NCBI RefSeq assembly: GCF_030499575.1
Contig: NZ_JASTLC010000001.1
Span: 10,006,001 to 10,070,000 of the forward strand
Length of the DNA: 64,000 nucleotides
Source of the DNA: Streptomyces sp. DG2A-72
Lineage (GTDB): Bacteria > Actinomycetota > Actinomycetes > Streptomycetales > Streptomycetaceae
Direction: 5' to 3'
Made by a program: the position numbers and the translations under genes
Notes under the pieces: generated by a model
What the model saw: the letters and a program-made list of their open reading frames with translations, nothing else
What the model was told of the DNA's origin: nothing
Database searches by the model: none
Part shown: positions 44,626 to 53,919 of the stretch, in pieces
How the letters are laid out: each line of letters starts with the position of its first letter
Numbering within the stretch: position 1 is the first letter of the stretch

Positions 44626-45176
44626 CACAGCACCCCGGCACGGTCACGGGCGATGACATCGGCCTCGGGTGTGCCGCCCAGGTCGCCGGGTGACAGCAAC
44701 TGGTCGTACTGACCCCATCGGCCGTCGAGCAGCGTCTCGCCCTGGTCGGTCACACAGAACAGCCGGCCGTCGGCCCGCTGCCCGTAGGCGCCTTCGGCGA
44801 GACCGTCCCGGTCGTGGTCGACATGGGTGGCGCCCCGGTGGGTCTGCCAGCCGCCGAGCACGAACTCCCGGGGCCCGAGGTCGCCTCGGCCGTCGGGCCA
44901 GTACACATAGACGTCGCCCGCCCCGTCGACCGCGGTCAGCGGGAACTGCGGGGCGTGCGGTGGTACCTCGGCGCCGTCGCCGGTGGCGGCAACTGCCTGC
45001 GGGACGGCGATCGCGGCGGCCAGGGCGGTGGCGACGGCCGCTGTGGCCAAGGACGTCAGGGCGCGCCGGGCGCAGCGCACGGAGGGCAGGTGAGGCACGG
45101 CGAACCCCAGGGTGTTCGGGGCCAGGAACGTGCGGCGCCAGGGGGTGGGGCGCCGCACGTTCCTGGGGACGGTCAC
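44620..45176 (-). pseudogene. Secreted FG-GAP/VCBS-like protein, C-terminus cut by IS701 relic
   Basis: Signal peptide (LTSLATAAVATALAAAIAVP), then repeats of a secreted FG-GAP/VCBS-like beta-propeller (DGAGDVYVYWPDGRGDLGPR, WQTHRGATHVDHDRDGLAEG, SPGDLGGTPEADVIARDRAG, VLWLFWH). Sequence past 44620 is antisense to the IS701 relic, so the natural C-terminus is missing. The open frame ends at 44565. Likely non-functional. Confidence 0.6.
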
Positions 45177-45277
45177 GGCACATCGTCGGGTGGTGACCGC
45201 GGACCTTCGGTTTCCGCGGGAGCCGGCGGGAGGCGCGGGCGAGGTGTCGCCCCGCCCGCACCCGCCCGCCGTACCCG

Positions 45278-46897
45278 CTATCGGGCGGCTGCGGCCAGCT
45301 GCTCCTCCAGCGGGCCGTCGGCCGCGACGGGCGCGGGGACGTCGGTGTCCTCGGCCGGTGCGGGGGCGGAGCCGGTCGGCGGAACATGCCGCAGCATGGT
45401 GACCGCGAGCACCGTGAGAGCGGTGACCAGAACGCCGCCGATGAGGGCGACGACGTTGAGACCGGACGCGAACGCCTCACGGGCGGGCGTGATGATCTGG
45501 TCGGCCAGCGGACCCGGCAGGCTCGACGTGGCGTCGAGGGCCAGGGCGAGGGTGTCGCGGGTGGCGTCGGCCGCGGCGGCCGGGGTGTCGGCGGGGAGAT
45601 CGTCGACGACGCCGTTGCGGTACATGGTGGTGCCGATGCTGCCCAGGGCGGCGATGCCCACTGCGAGGCCGAAGTCGCTGCTGGTCTGCTGCAGCGCGGC
45701 GGCGGCACCGGCCTTCTCCGGAGGTGCGGAGCCGACGATCAGCGAGACGCTCAGGCCCATGACGGGACCGATGCCGGCGTAGATGAAGCCGAAGCCGACG
45801 ACCACGAGCGCCACGCTCTTGCTCGGGTCGGCCTGCGTGAGGATGAAGTAGCCGATGGCGGACAGGGTCAGGCCGATCGCGGTGACATTGCCGGGACGGA
45901 TCCTGCGCGCCGCGATGGGGGCCAGCATCGACGTGGCGATGAGCGCGGCCGCCGCGGGCAGCAGCCACAGACCGGCGCGCAGCGGCGACAGGTCGGCGAC
46001 CATCTGCAGGTACTGGGTGACGAACAGGTAGATGCCGCCCATGGCGACGGCGGCGAAGAGCATCACGCCGAGGGCCACGCTGAACGCCCGGCTGCGGAAC
46101 AGGCTGAGGTCCAGCATCGGGTCGTCCAGGCGCAGTTGGCGGCGGCCGAAGGCATAGCCGAACGCCGCGCCGACGATGATGGCGATCACGGAAGCGGGCT
46201 CGATGCCGTGCTTGGCGATCTCCTTGACGCCGTAGATGACCGGCAGGATGGCGGCGAGCGACAGCAGGACGCTGGCCAGGTCGATCCGCCCGGCGTTCTC
46301 GTCCTTGTACTCGGGCAGCAGGATCGGTCCGGTGATCAGGAGCAGTACCATCACCGGCACGGCGATCAGGAACACCGAGCCCCACCAGAAGGCCTGCAGC
46401 ATGGCGCCGCCGACGACCGGGCCGAGCGCGATGCCGACGGAGAAGCTGGCGGCCCAGATACCGATGGCGGTGCCGCGCTGCTTGGGGTCCTGGAACATAT
46501 TGCTGATCAGGGCGAGCGTGGAGGGCATCAGGGTCGCGCCCGCGATGCCGAGCAGGGCCCGGGCGGCGATGAGCATCTCGGGGCTGTTCGCATAGGCGGC
46601 GATCACCGAGGCGACACCGAAGGCGACCGCGCCGATCAGGAGCAGCTTGCGCCGGCCGATGCGGTCACCCAACGTGCCCGCGGTGACCAGGAATCCGGCG
46701 ATCATGAAGGCGTAGATATCGATGATCCACAGCATCTGGGTGCTGCTCGGCGCGAGTGCCGCTCCCAGGTGCGGCACCGCGAGGTGTAGCAGCGTCACAT
46801 CCAGGGACAGCAGGATGCTGGGCAGGGCCAGCATGGCGAGCCCGGCCCACTCCCGCCGGCCGGCCCGGGCTACGCCCGTGGCGATGGTCGAAGTCAT
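45278..46897 (-). CDS. MFS transporter, DHA2 (14-TM) drug-exporter type
   Basis: 539 residues. AMLALPSILLSLDVTLLHLA, DIYAFMIAGFLVTAGTLGDR and IGRRKLLLIGAVAFGVASVI (motif A: GxLGDRIGRRK) are typical. Many TM segments to a hydrophilic acidic tail (PVAADGPLEEQLAAAAR). DHA2 exporters remove toxic compounds using the proton gradient. ATG 46897. Downstream of an SDR gene (47006) by 109 bases containing a strong hairpin, and upstream of a SARP regulator, consistent with a pathway-associated exporter. Confidence 0.9.
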   Translation of the reverse strand: MTSTIATGVARAGRREWAGLAMLALPSILLSLDVTLLHLAVPHLGAALAPSSTQMLWIIDIYAFMIAGFLVTAGTLGDRIGRRKLLLIGAVAFGVASVIAAYANSPEMLIAARALLGIAGATLMPSTLALISNMFQDPKQRGTAIGIWAASFSVGIALGPVVGGAMLQAFWWGSVFLIAVPVMVLLLITGPILLPEYKDENAGRIDLASVLLSLAAILPVIYGVKEIAKHGIEPASVIAIIVGAAFGYAFGRRQLRLDDPMLDLSLFRSRAFSVALGVMLFAAVAMGGIYLFVTQYLQMVADLSPLRAGLWLLPAAAALIATSMLAPIAARRIRPGNVTAIGLTLSAIGYFILTQADPSKSVALVVVGFGFIYAGIGPVMGLSVSLIVGSAPPEKAGAAAALQQTSSDFGLAVGIAALGSIGTTMYRNGVVDDLPADTPAAAADATRDTLALALDATSSLPGPLADQIITPAREAFASGLNVVALIGGVLVTALTVLAVTMLRHVPPTGSAPAPAEDTDVPAPVAADGPLEEQLAAAAR

Positions 46898-46931
46898 GGC
46901 TATGGCCTTTCCTTTGGACTGTTCGAGGGGG

Positions 46932-46965
46932 GCTCGCCGCCTCGCTCGGAGACGAGGCGGCGAGC
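46932..46965 (-). terminator. Hairpin between SDR and MFS genes
   Basis: Perfect 13-bp stem GCTCGCCGCCTCG (46932-46944) and CGAGGCGGCGAGC (46953-46965), loop 8 bases. Downstream of the SDR stop (47006) on the minus strand. Terminator or attenuator; partial readthrough to the MFS gene is possible. Confidence 0.65.
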
Positions 46966-47005
46966 TTGACGGTGCGACGGCCGGGCGGGGACGGCCGCCA
47001 CAGGA

Positions 47006-47767
47006 TCAGTGGGCGCCGCTGAGGCCTTGGGCGAAGCCGCCGTCGACCGGGAACTCGACGTTGGTGCTGAAGGTGGCGTCGGCGGCGAGGAACAGGGCGG
47101 CCGCGGCGACCTCTTCGACCGTGCCGTTGCGCTTGAGCGGGGTGGTCTGGCTGCCCTGCTCCTCGAACTCGCGGCGCTCTTCCTCGGTCAGCCCGGCGAC
47201 GCCCATGGTGGGGGTCTTGATGTAGCCGGGAGCCACGAGGTTCACGCGGATCTGGCGGGGCAGGAACTCGGCCGCGAGGACATGGGCGGCCGCGCGCACT
47301 GCCTCCTTCGAACCGGAGTAGGCGCTCAGGCCAGGGAAGATCAGGTCGTTGGCGACCGTGGTGAAGACGATCGCGCCGCCGTCGTTGAGGAGCGGCGACA
47401 GGCTCTGCACGGTGAAGAAGGCGCCCTTGGTGTTCACCGCGAAGGCCCGGTCCCAGGCCTCCTCGGTGACCTCCTCGAGGGTCTGTACCTCCGCGATGCC
47501 GTGGTTGACGAAGAGATAGTCGACCCGCCCGAGCTTGTCCTGGGCGGTGTCCGCGAGGGCCCGGATGTCGGCCATGCTCGCGGCGTCGGAGCGGACGACG
47601 TGCGCGGAGTCCGACTTCAGCTCGGTCCGCGCCTCCTCGATCTTCTTCTCGTTGCGACCTGTGAGGACCACCTCGGCACCGCCGTCCAGGAGCGCTTTGA
47701 CGATGGCCAGGCCCATACCGTGGGTGCCGCCGGTGACGACGGCCTTCTTGCCTGCGAACTTGCTCAT
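47006..47767 (-). CDS. SDR family oxidoreductase (paralogue of 51323-52088)
   Basis: 253 residues. TGGTHGMGLAIVKALLDGGA, FVNHGIAEVQTLEEV (NHG variant), Ser in FTTVANDLIFPG, catalytic LSAYSGSKEAVRAAA (YxxxK), and DGGFAQGL at the end. Clearly homologous to the SDR at 51323-52088 (shared TGGTHGMGL, VVRSDA, INTKGAFFTVQ-type stretches). The pair flanks the SARP regulator. ATG 47767. Confidence 0.9.
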   Translation of the reverse strand: MSKFAGKKAVVTGGTHGMGLAIVKALLDGGAEVVLTGRNEKKIEEARTELKSDSAHVVRSDAASMADIRALADTAQDKLGRVDYLFVNHGIAEVQTLEEVTEEAWDRAFAVNTKGAFFTVQSLSPLLNDGGAIVFTTVANDLIFPGLSAYSGSKEAVRAAAHVLAAEFLPRQIRVNLVAPGYIKTPTMGVAGLTEEERREFEEQGSQTTPLKRNGTVEEVAAAALFLAADATFSTNVEFPVDGGFAQGLSGAH

Positions 47768-47921
47768 GATGACTCCCTGCTAAGACAGCGTGCGAGGCGC
47801 TCGTTACGCCGGTTTTCACCGGTGCACGCAGAGTGCGGGCAAGGGCTTGCAGTCGGCTGTCGGTCCGCTTGCAGTGCACTGACACACCCGGCAATGACCA
47901 CGGGGCGTCTACCTTGATCTC

Positions 47922-50900
47922 ATGCGTTTCGGGGTACTGGGTCCGCTGGCCATCTGGTCGGCGGACGGTGAACTGGTAGGGGTGCCGGAGGCCAAGGTCC
48001 GCTCGCTGCTCGCGGCCCTGCTGACGGCTCAGGGGCAGGTGGTCTCCGCCGACCGCCTGGTCGACGAGCTGTGGGGGGACGCGCCGCCCGCCAACGCCGC
48101 GGGGGCGCTGCAGACCCTGGTGTCGCGGTTACGGAAGGTGCTCACCCGGGCCGGAGGTCCCGGCCTCCTGGCGTACCAGGCCCCCGGATACGTCCTGGAG
48201 GTGGCGGACGACGCGGTGGACGCCGGCCGCTTCACCGCACTCACCGCCCGGGCGCGTACGGCCGCGGACCCCCGGGAGCGGGCCGAGCTGCTCACCGAGG
48301 CCCTCGGGCTCTGGCGCGGCCCCGCCTTCGCCGGCTTCCAGGACGAGCAGTTCGCCCGCGAGGCCCTCACCCGGCTCGAGGAACAGCGGCTGCTCGCCCT
48401 GGAGGAACAGGCGGAAGCCCGCCTCGAGTTGGGCGAGCACAGCCTCCTGGCCCCGGAGCTCGGCGAGCTGACCCGGCGCCACCCGCTGCGGGAGCGGCTG
48501 CGCGGCGCCCATATGCGCGCCCTGTACGGCGCGGGTCGCGCCAGCGAGGCCCTGGACAGCTACCAGGACCTGCGCCGCCGCCTGGACGAGGACCTGGGCC
48601 TCGAACCGGGGCCCGAACTGGCGGCCCTGCAACAGGAGATCCTGCAGCAGGACCCCGCCCTGCGGGCCGTGCACGCCCCCTCGGCCACACCTCGGCCGCG
48701 CACCAATCTGCCCACCCCGGTCACCGACCTGATCGGCCGCTCCGACTCCGTGGACGCCGTGCGCGACCTGGTGGAGTCGGGCCGCCTGGTGACCTTGACC
48801 GGGCCCGGCGGGGTCGGCAAGACCCGCCTCGCGGTGGAGGTGGCGACCCGCCTGTCCGAGTCCGAGGCGTACGCGGACGGCGTCTGGCTGGTGGAGCTGG
48901 CCTCACAGGCCTTCTCCGCCGAGTCCGGGGCGGCCGCGGGCGACGACCTCGCCGAGGTCGTCGCCGCGACGCTCGGAGTCCGGGACGACACCGGCCCCGG
49001 ACCGCTGCCCAGCGGCCTGCCGCGTACGCTGCTCGACCGCCTCACCGACGCCCTGCGCGGCCGTCGCCTGCTCCTGGTCCTGGACAACTGCGAGCACGTC
49101 ATCGAGGCGGCCGCGGGGCTCGCACAGGCGCTGCTGCGCGGCGCACCGGGCGTCCGCGTCCTCGCCACCAGCCAGGAGCCCCTCGACATCGCCGGCGAGC
49201 AGCTGTGGCCGGTGCGGCCGCTCGACCTGCCCGAGGCCTCGACCGACCCGGCGGTGCTGCGGCGCTCCAGCGCGGTACGGATGTTCCTCGACCGGGCCGC
49301 GGCCACCTCGCCCGGCTTCGAGCTGACCGACGACAACGCCCGGGCCGTGGCCTCGATCTGCCGCCGCCTCGACGGAATCCCGCTCGCCCTGGAGCTGGCG
49401 TCCACACGGGTACGCGTCCTCGGGGTGCGCGAGCTCGCCAAGCGCCTGGACGACCGGTTCAAGCTCCTCACCGGCGGCCACCGGGGCGCACCCGCACGGC
49501 AGCAGACACTACGGGCGATGATCGACTGGAGCTGGGAGCTGCTCACCGCGGCCGAGCAGTCGGTCCTGCGCCGGCTCGCCATCCACTCCGACGGCTGCAC
49601 CCTGGACGCCGCCGAGGCCGTCTGCGCAGGCGACGGTGTGAAGCCCGCCGAGGTCCTGGATCTGCTGACCCGCCTGGTGGACCGCTCCCTCGTCCTGGCC
49701 AGCCACGAAGCCGACGGGCCCCGGTACCGGCTCCTCGAGTCGGTGTCCGCGTACTGCCTCGAACGGCTGCGCGCCACCGAGTACGAGCGGGTGCGGCGCA
49801 TCCACGCGCACTACTACGCGGCCTTCGCCGCACGGGCCGACTCCTTACTGCGCGGCGGCGACCAGCGGCAGTGGCTGCGGCGCCTGGACGCGGAGAGCGC
49901 CAACATCCGCGGCGCGCTCGACGCGGCCGCCGCGGAAGGCGACGCCGGCCTGATGCGGGGCCTGGCGCACGCGATGGTCTGGTACTGGTTCCTGCGCGGC
50001 CGTCTCACCGAGGCCAAGCGCCAGCTGACCGTGGCCCTCGGTCTGCCGGGCGAGGCGGAGCCGACGGCCGAAGGCGACCCGGGCCGCGCGGTGACCGCGG
50101 CTTGGCGGGCCGGGGTGGGCCTGCTGTCCGGCGCCCCGGACGGCTCCGTGCGCCGCAGCGCCGCGGTTCTCGAGCTGTACGAGGACATCCGCGACCCGCA
50201 CGAGCGGACCAGGGCCGGCTGGTTCCTCGGGTTCGCGGTCACCCGGTTCGGGGACTTCGCGGTGGGCGAGGAGCTGGTGAACCGGGTGCTCGCCGAGTCC
50301 CGTGCCCTGGGCGACCGCTGGGGGATCGCCGCGGGACTGAGCACACGAGGCATGCAGACCTATGTGTGCGGGAACCTGACGGCTTCCCGCAGTGACGGCG
50401 AGGAGAGTCTCGCGCTGTTCCACGAGGCCGGCGACGGGTGGGGCCGGCTGCAGGCGATGGCGGTGCTCGGGCGGCTCGCGGAGATCGAGGGCGACTACCG
50501 GGAAGCCGCCCGGCTGCACGAGCGAGGGCTGCGCGTCGCCGAGGACCTGGGTCTGTGGACCGACGCGTCGATGCGCTGGTCCGACCTCGGCCGGATCGCC
50601 CTGCTGACCGGGGAGTACGCCCGCGCCGACGAGTTCCACGAGCGAGGCCGGCGGCTCGCGGTCGAACAGGGCGACAAGCCCGCCGAGGAGTTCGCCGAGC
50701 TCGGCCTTGCCCTCGGCGCGCGGCGGCAGGGACGGCTCGACGCCGCCGAGTCGTATCTGCGCACCTGGCTGGCCTGGAACCGGCAGTTCGACGCGGAGTA
50801 CGGGGCGGCCCTGATCCTGGCCGAACTCGGCTTCGTCGCCGAGCTGCGCGGGGACGCCGTCGCCGCTCTGTCCCTGCACCTGGAGGGCCTCGCCGCGGCC

Positions 50901-51179
50901 CGCGACACCGGCGATCCGCGGGCCGTCGCGCTGGCGGCGGAGGGACTCGCGGGAGCGCGGGCACTGGCAGGGCACGCCGGGCAGGCCGCGCGGCTGCTCG
51001 GGGCGGCGGCCGCGGCCCGCGCCTCGGTGGGCGCACCGCTGCCGGCGGGTGAGCGCGGCGACGTGGACCGGGTGACGGCCGCGGTACGCGCGGTACTCGG
51101 CGAGGCGGACTTCACGGCGGCGTTCGAGCGGGGCGCCGCCTCGGACCCGGTCAAGGAGGCGGAGTCACTGCGGACCTGA
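47922..51179 (+). CDS. SARP/AfsR-type regulator with NTPase and TPR domains
   Basis: 1085 residues. N-terminal OmpR-like DNA-binding domain (MRFGVLGPLAIWSADGELVG, LWGDAPPANAAGALQTLVSR, LRKVLTRAGGPGLLAYQAPG), BTAD (ALTRLEEQRLLALEEQAEAR, LGLEPGPELAALQQEIL), then an NB-ARC NTPase with Walker A TLTGPGGVGKTRLAVEVATR at ~290 and LLLVLDNCEHVIEAA, ending in TPR-like helices. This is the AfsR-like large SARP class that turns on specialised-metabolite genes. It lies divergent to an SDR and MFS gene, and is followed by a strong terminator. Confidence 0.92.
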   Translation: MRFGVLGPLAIWSADGELVGVPEAKVRSLLAALLTAQGQVVSADRLVDELWGDAPPANAAGALQTLVSRLRKVLTRAGGPGLLAYQAPGYVLEVADDAVDAGRFTALTARARTAADPRERAELLTEALGLWRGPAFAGFQDEQFAREALTRLEEQRLLALEEQAEARLELGEHSLLAPELGELTRRHPLRERLRGAHMRALYGAGRASEALDSYQDLRRRLDEDLGLEPGPELAALQQEILQQDPALRAVHAPSATPRPRTNLPTPVTDLIGRSDSVDAVRDLVESGRLVTLTGPGGVGKTRLAVEVATRLSESEAYADGVWLVELASQAFSAESGAAAGDDLAEVVAATLGVRDDTGPGPLPSGLPRTLLDRLTDALRGRRLLLVLDNCEHVIEAAAGLAQALLRGAPGVRVLATSQEPLDIAGEQLWPVRPLDLPEASTDPAVLRRSSAVRMFLDRAAATSPGFELTDDNARAVASICRRLDGIPLALELASTRVRVLGVRELAKRLDDRFKLLTGGHRGAPARQQTLRAMIDWSWELLTAAEQSVLRRLAIHSDGCTLDAAEAVCAGDGVKPAEVLDLLTRLVDRSLVLASHEADGPRYRLLESVSAYCLERLRATEYERVRRIHAHYYAAFAARADSLLRGGDQRQWLRRLDAESANIRGALDAAAAEGDAGLMRGLAHAMVWYWFLRGRLTEAKRQLTVALGLPGEAEPTAEGDPGRAVTAAWRAGVGLLSGAPDGSVRRSAAVLELYEDIRDPHERTRAGWFLGFAVTRFGDFAVGEELVNRVLAESRALGDRWGIAAGLSTRGMQTYVCGNLTASRSDGEESLALFHEAGDGWGRLQAMAVLGRLAEIEGDYREAARLHERGLRVAEDLGLWTDASMRWSDLGRIALLTGEYARADEFHERGRRLAVEQGDKPAEEFAELGLALGARRQGRLDAAESYLRTWLAWNRQFDAEYGAALILAELGFVAELRGDAVAALSLHLEGLAAARDTGDPRAVALAAEGLAGARALAGHAGQAARLLGAAAAARASVGAPLPAGERGDVDRVTAAVRAVLGEADFTAAFERGAASDPVKEAESLRT

Positions 51180-51280
51180 CACGTCAAGGCGCACCGGGTC
51201 ATGGCCCAGGGCACCGGAGCCGCGCGCCCGCGAAGGGGCTCTCGCGGTGCGAGTACACGCCCCGCACTCGCACCGCGCCG

Positions 51281-51314
51281 CCCGGCCGGGCGCGGCTACG
51301 CGCCCGGCCGGGCG
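51281..51314. terminator. Bidirectional terminator between SARP and SDR genes
   Basis: Perfect 14-bp stem GCCCGGCCGGGCGC (51281-51294) and GCGCCCGGCCGGGC (51301-51314), loop of six bases, between the convergent SARP (+) and SDR (-) genes. Confidence 0.75.
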
Positions 51315-51322
51315 GGGAGAGA

Positions 51323-52088
51323 TCAGGCCGTGGCCGGGATGATCCCCTGGGCGAGGCCGCCGTCCACGGCCACCTCGGTGCCCGTGGTGAAGGTCGCCTC
51401 GAAGGCCAGGAACAGCGCCGCCGCGGCGATCTCCTCGATCGTGCCGTGCCGCTTCATCGGGCTGATCTCGTTCATCTCCTTCTCGTGGACGGCCTTGTCC
51501 GCCTCGGTCATCGCCGTAGCCCATGGACGGCGTCTTGATCGGCCCCGGGCTGAGCGCGTTGACACGGACGCCGCGCGGCATCAGCTCGGCGGCGAAGCCC
51601 TTGGCGAAGGTCCGCAGCGCGGCTTTGGCCCCGCCGTAGACGGTGATGCCCGGGTAGCCCATGTTGTCGGCGATGGAGGTCGTGAAGAGAACCGCGCCGC
51701 CTTCGTTGATGAGCGGGGCGAGACGCTGCACGGTGAAGAAGGCGCCCTTGGTGTTGATGTCGAAGATGCGGTCGTAGCCCTCCTCGGTGACCTGGTCGAA
51801 CGGCACGAGTTCGGCGATGCCGACATTGATGTACACGAAGTCGATACGGCCGAGCTTCTCTTCGGCGAAGTCGCCCAGGGCCCGGATGTCCCGCAGATCC
51901 CCGGCGTCGGAGCGCACCACGTGCGCGGCCTGCCCGGCGAGTTCGGCGCGTGCCGCCTCGATGTTGGCCTCGTTGCGCCCGGTCAGCACCACTTCGGCGC
52001 CTTCGGCGAGAAGGGTCTTCGCGACGCCGAGACCCATGCCGTGCGTCCCGCCCTGGATGACGGCTTTCTTCCCTTCGTACTTACTCAT
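51323..52088 (-). pseudogene. SDR family oxidoreductase, frameshifted near its C-terminus
   Basis: ATG 52088 (SKYEGKKAVIQGGTHGMGLG) with GGAG upstream. Motifs GGTHGMGLGV, INVGIAELVPFDQ, VLFTTSIADNMGYPG and GITVYGGAKAALRTFA (YxxxK). Near 51520 the frame breaks after KTPSMGYGD; the +1 frame continues TEADKAVHEKEMNEISPMKR, GTIEEIAAAALFLAFEATFT and DGGLAQGIIPATA. The paralogue at 47006 has one continuous frame, so this copy lost a base or gained one. Confidence 0.85.
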
Positions 52089-52122
52089 GTCTCTTTCTCC
52101 GTAACTGATACGAGGAGACGGA

Positions 52123-52475
52123 TCAGACCCGCTCCAGGACAACTACCGGGATGACACGGCGAGTTCTGGCCTCGTAGGTGTGGTAGACGGGAGCGAGATC
52201 GGTCATCAGCTTCCACAGCCGCTGCCGCTCCTCTCCCTGCGCGGTGTAGGCACGCACGTTGATCTTCTCGGCGAGCACCTGGATCCGGACCTCGGGATTC
52301 GCCATCACGTTGAGGTACCACTTGGGATGCGTGTGCGTGATGGAGGAACCGGAGGCGATGAGGATGTAGCGGCCGTTGTCCTCACCGAAGAAGAGACCGG
52401 TGCGATACAGCTTTCCGGTCCTGCGGCCCCGGTAGGTGAGCACCAGATTGGTCGCTCCCCCCTCCGTGTAGCCGC
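52123..52475 (-). pseudogene. F420/deazaflavin-dependent nitroreductase-like, N-terminus missing
   Basis: GGATNLVLTYRGRRTGKLYR, TGLFFGEDNGRYILIASGSS, THPKWYLNVMANPEVRIQVL and RRVIPVVVLERV belong to the Ddn-type deazaflavin-dependent nitroreductase family, which uses F420. The N-terminal helix is lost where a Tn3 transposase relic on the other strand begins (~52475). Likely inactive. It ends just before the SDR start. Confidence 0.75.
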
Positions 52476-52956
52476 TTTGGCCCCGGTGGTGAACCCCGCC
52501 CATGAGGCGCTGCCCCGGGCCCGGCTCGTGCACGTCGACCAGTAATACCTGCGGGCCGACACGATCGCCGCAGCGAACGGGCGGCTGATCGGAGCCCAGG
52601 CCGAGGCGCCCATCGTGAAGTTCTGGGGCGAGGGCCTGCTCGCCTCGGTCGACGGACTGCGGTTCGTCGTCCCCGTCCGGACCGTCAGCGCGGCGCCGTG
52701 GCCGAAGTACTTCGGGTTCAAGCGGGGCATCACCTGGCTCAACGCGGTCAATGACCAGGTCGCGGGCATCGGGCAGATGGTCGTCCCCGGCACCCCGCGC
52801 GACTCCCTGCACATCCTGGACGCGCTGCTGAACCTGGACGGCGGGGTCAAGCCGGAGATGGCGGTGACCGACAACGCCTCGTACTCCGACATGGTGTTCG
52901 GCCTGTTCAAGATCCTCGGCTACAACTTCAGCCCGCGGTTCCAGGACGCGCGGCAG
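52476..52956 (+). pseudogene. Tn3-family transposase relic with in-frame TAA
   Basis: APVVNPAHEALPRARLVHVD, a TAA at about 52543 in place of Asn, then YLRADTIAAANGRLIGAQAE, AWGEGLLASVDGLRFVV-type sequence (KFWGEGLLASVDGLRFVVPV), KYFGFKRGITWLNAVNDQVA and TPRDSLHILDALLNLDGGVK. These match the catalytic core of Tn3 TnpA. The relic ends at about 52956, where a transglycosylase domain begins in the same frame. Confidence 0.8.
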
Positions 52957-53316
52957 AAAGCCAGTCGATCGTCGACAGACTCCTCGGCGACGGACAACTC
53001 CAGCCTCGCGACGCAGTCCTCGTACACCGCTGCCCAGGTCCGGGCCATCGCGCGGCAGATGGTGCCCAGCGATCAGTTCCAGTGCTTCAGCAACATCGTG
53101 GACCACGAGTCCGGCTGGAATTACAAGGCGGTCAACCCCTCTTCCGGGGCCTACGGTCTCGTACAGGCCTATCCCGGCTCCAAGATGTCGTCTGCCGGAG
53201 CCGACTGGCAGACCAATCCGGCCACGCAGATCAAGTGGGGCCTGAACTACATGAACGACCGCTATGGCAGTCCATGCGACGCTTGGCTGTTCTGGCAGGC
53301 CAACGGCTCCTACTGA
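52957..53316 (+). CDS. Transglycosylase SLT domain fused in frame to a transposase relic
   Basis: The open frame from 52615 gives 233 residues: about 115 from Tn3 TnpA, then a secreted-type lytic transglycosylase domain (IARQMVPSDQFQCFSNIVDH, ESGWNYKAVNPSSGAYGLVQ, WGLNYMNDRYGSPCDAWLFW). The catalytic Glu is in DHESGW. The natural signal peptide is missing, so the chimera would not be exported in the usual way. Probably decayed, but the domain itself is intact. Confidence 0.75.
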   Translation, partial: KASRSSTDSSATDNSSLATQSSYTAAQVRAIARQMVPSDQFQCFSNIVDHESGWNYKAVNPSSGAYGLVQAYPGSKMSSAGADWQTNPATQIKWGLNYMNDRYGSPCDAWLFWQANGSY

Positions 53317-53373
53317 GCCGATGCCGTTGAGACGCCATCCGCTTTCCGAACGGGGTCGTTTGGTTCGTGCTGT

Positions 53374-53919
53374 GTGGGCATGAACTCCGGCTGGTGGCGG
53401 GAGAGATGGGCGTGGTTCGTCCGTTGGTCTCGCTCGTGGAGGTGGCTGGTGCCGTCGGTGCTCGGACTGCTGGAGGCCCGGGAGAAGAAGGTCCGGGAAG
53501 AGGTCGCGCGGCTGCAGGAGGAGGGCGAGCGGGTGCGGGCGGCGCTCGTCGAGGCGGAGAGCAGGCTGGCACGGCTGGCCGATGCCCGGGTGACGGTGGC
53601 CGAGGTGCTGGCCGAGCCGACTTCCACGGTCGCGGAGCCGGTGGCAAGCGCGATGACGGGGTCGGTGGTGCCGCGTTGGGCCGAGGGTATGACAGCGTCG
53701 GTCCTGCCTCCGGATTACCAGCGGATCATGAACGTGCTGGAGTCGGAAGCGGGCCGGGAAGGCATGTGCTGTCAGCAACTGGCCACAGCCTTGGGCCTTC
53801 AGGCGGTCCCGGCGAAGGTCGAGGGGCTGCGATCGAAGGCGAAACGCCTGGTGGAGCGGGGGTGGGCCCTGCAGGTGCGGCCGGGGGTGTTCACCCCGCT
53901 CGGGACACCGGCTGGCTAA
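53374..53919 (+). CDS. Unrecognised coiled-coil protein, possible frameshift near the start
   Basis: 181 residues. A long charged helix (LLEAREKKVREEVARLQEEG, ESRLARLADARVTVAEVLAE) suggests a coiled coil, followed by a winged-helix-like C-terminal part (VLPPDYQRIMNVLESEAGRE, CQQLATALGLQAVPAKVEGL, RLVERGWALQVRPGVFTPLG). Another frame upstream reads VVRPLVSLVEVAGAVGARTA and would join at ~53465 by one base, so the N-terminus may be wrong. Followed by an IS5 relic on the other strand. Confidence 0.5.
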   Translation: MGMNSGWWRERWAWFVRWSRSWRWLVPSVLGLLEAREKKVREEVARLQEEGERVRAALVEAESRLARLADARVTVAEVLAEPTSTVAEPVASAMTGSVVPRWAEGMTASVLPPDYQRIMNVLESEAGREGMCCQQLATALGLQAVPAKVEGLRSKAKRLVERGWALQVRPGVFTPLGTPAG

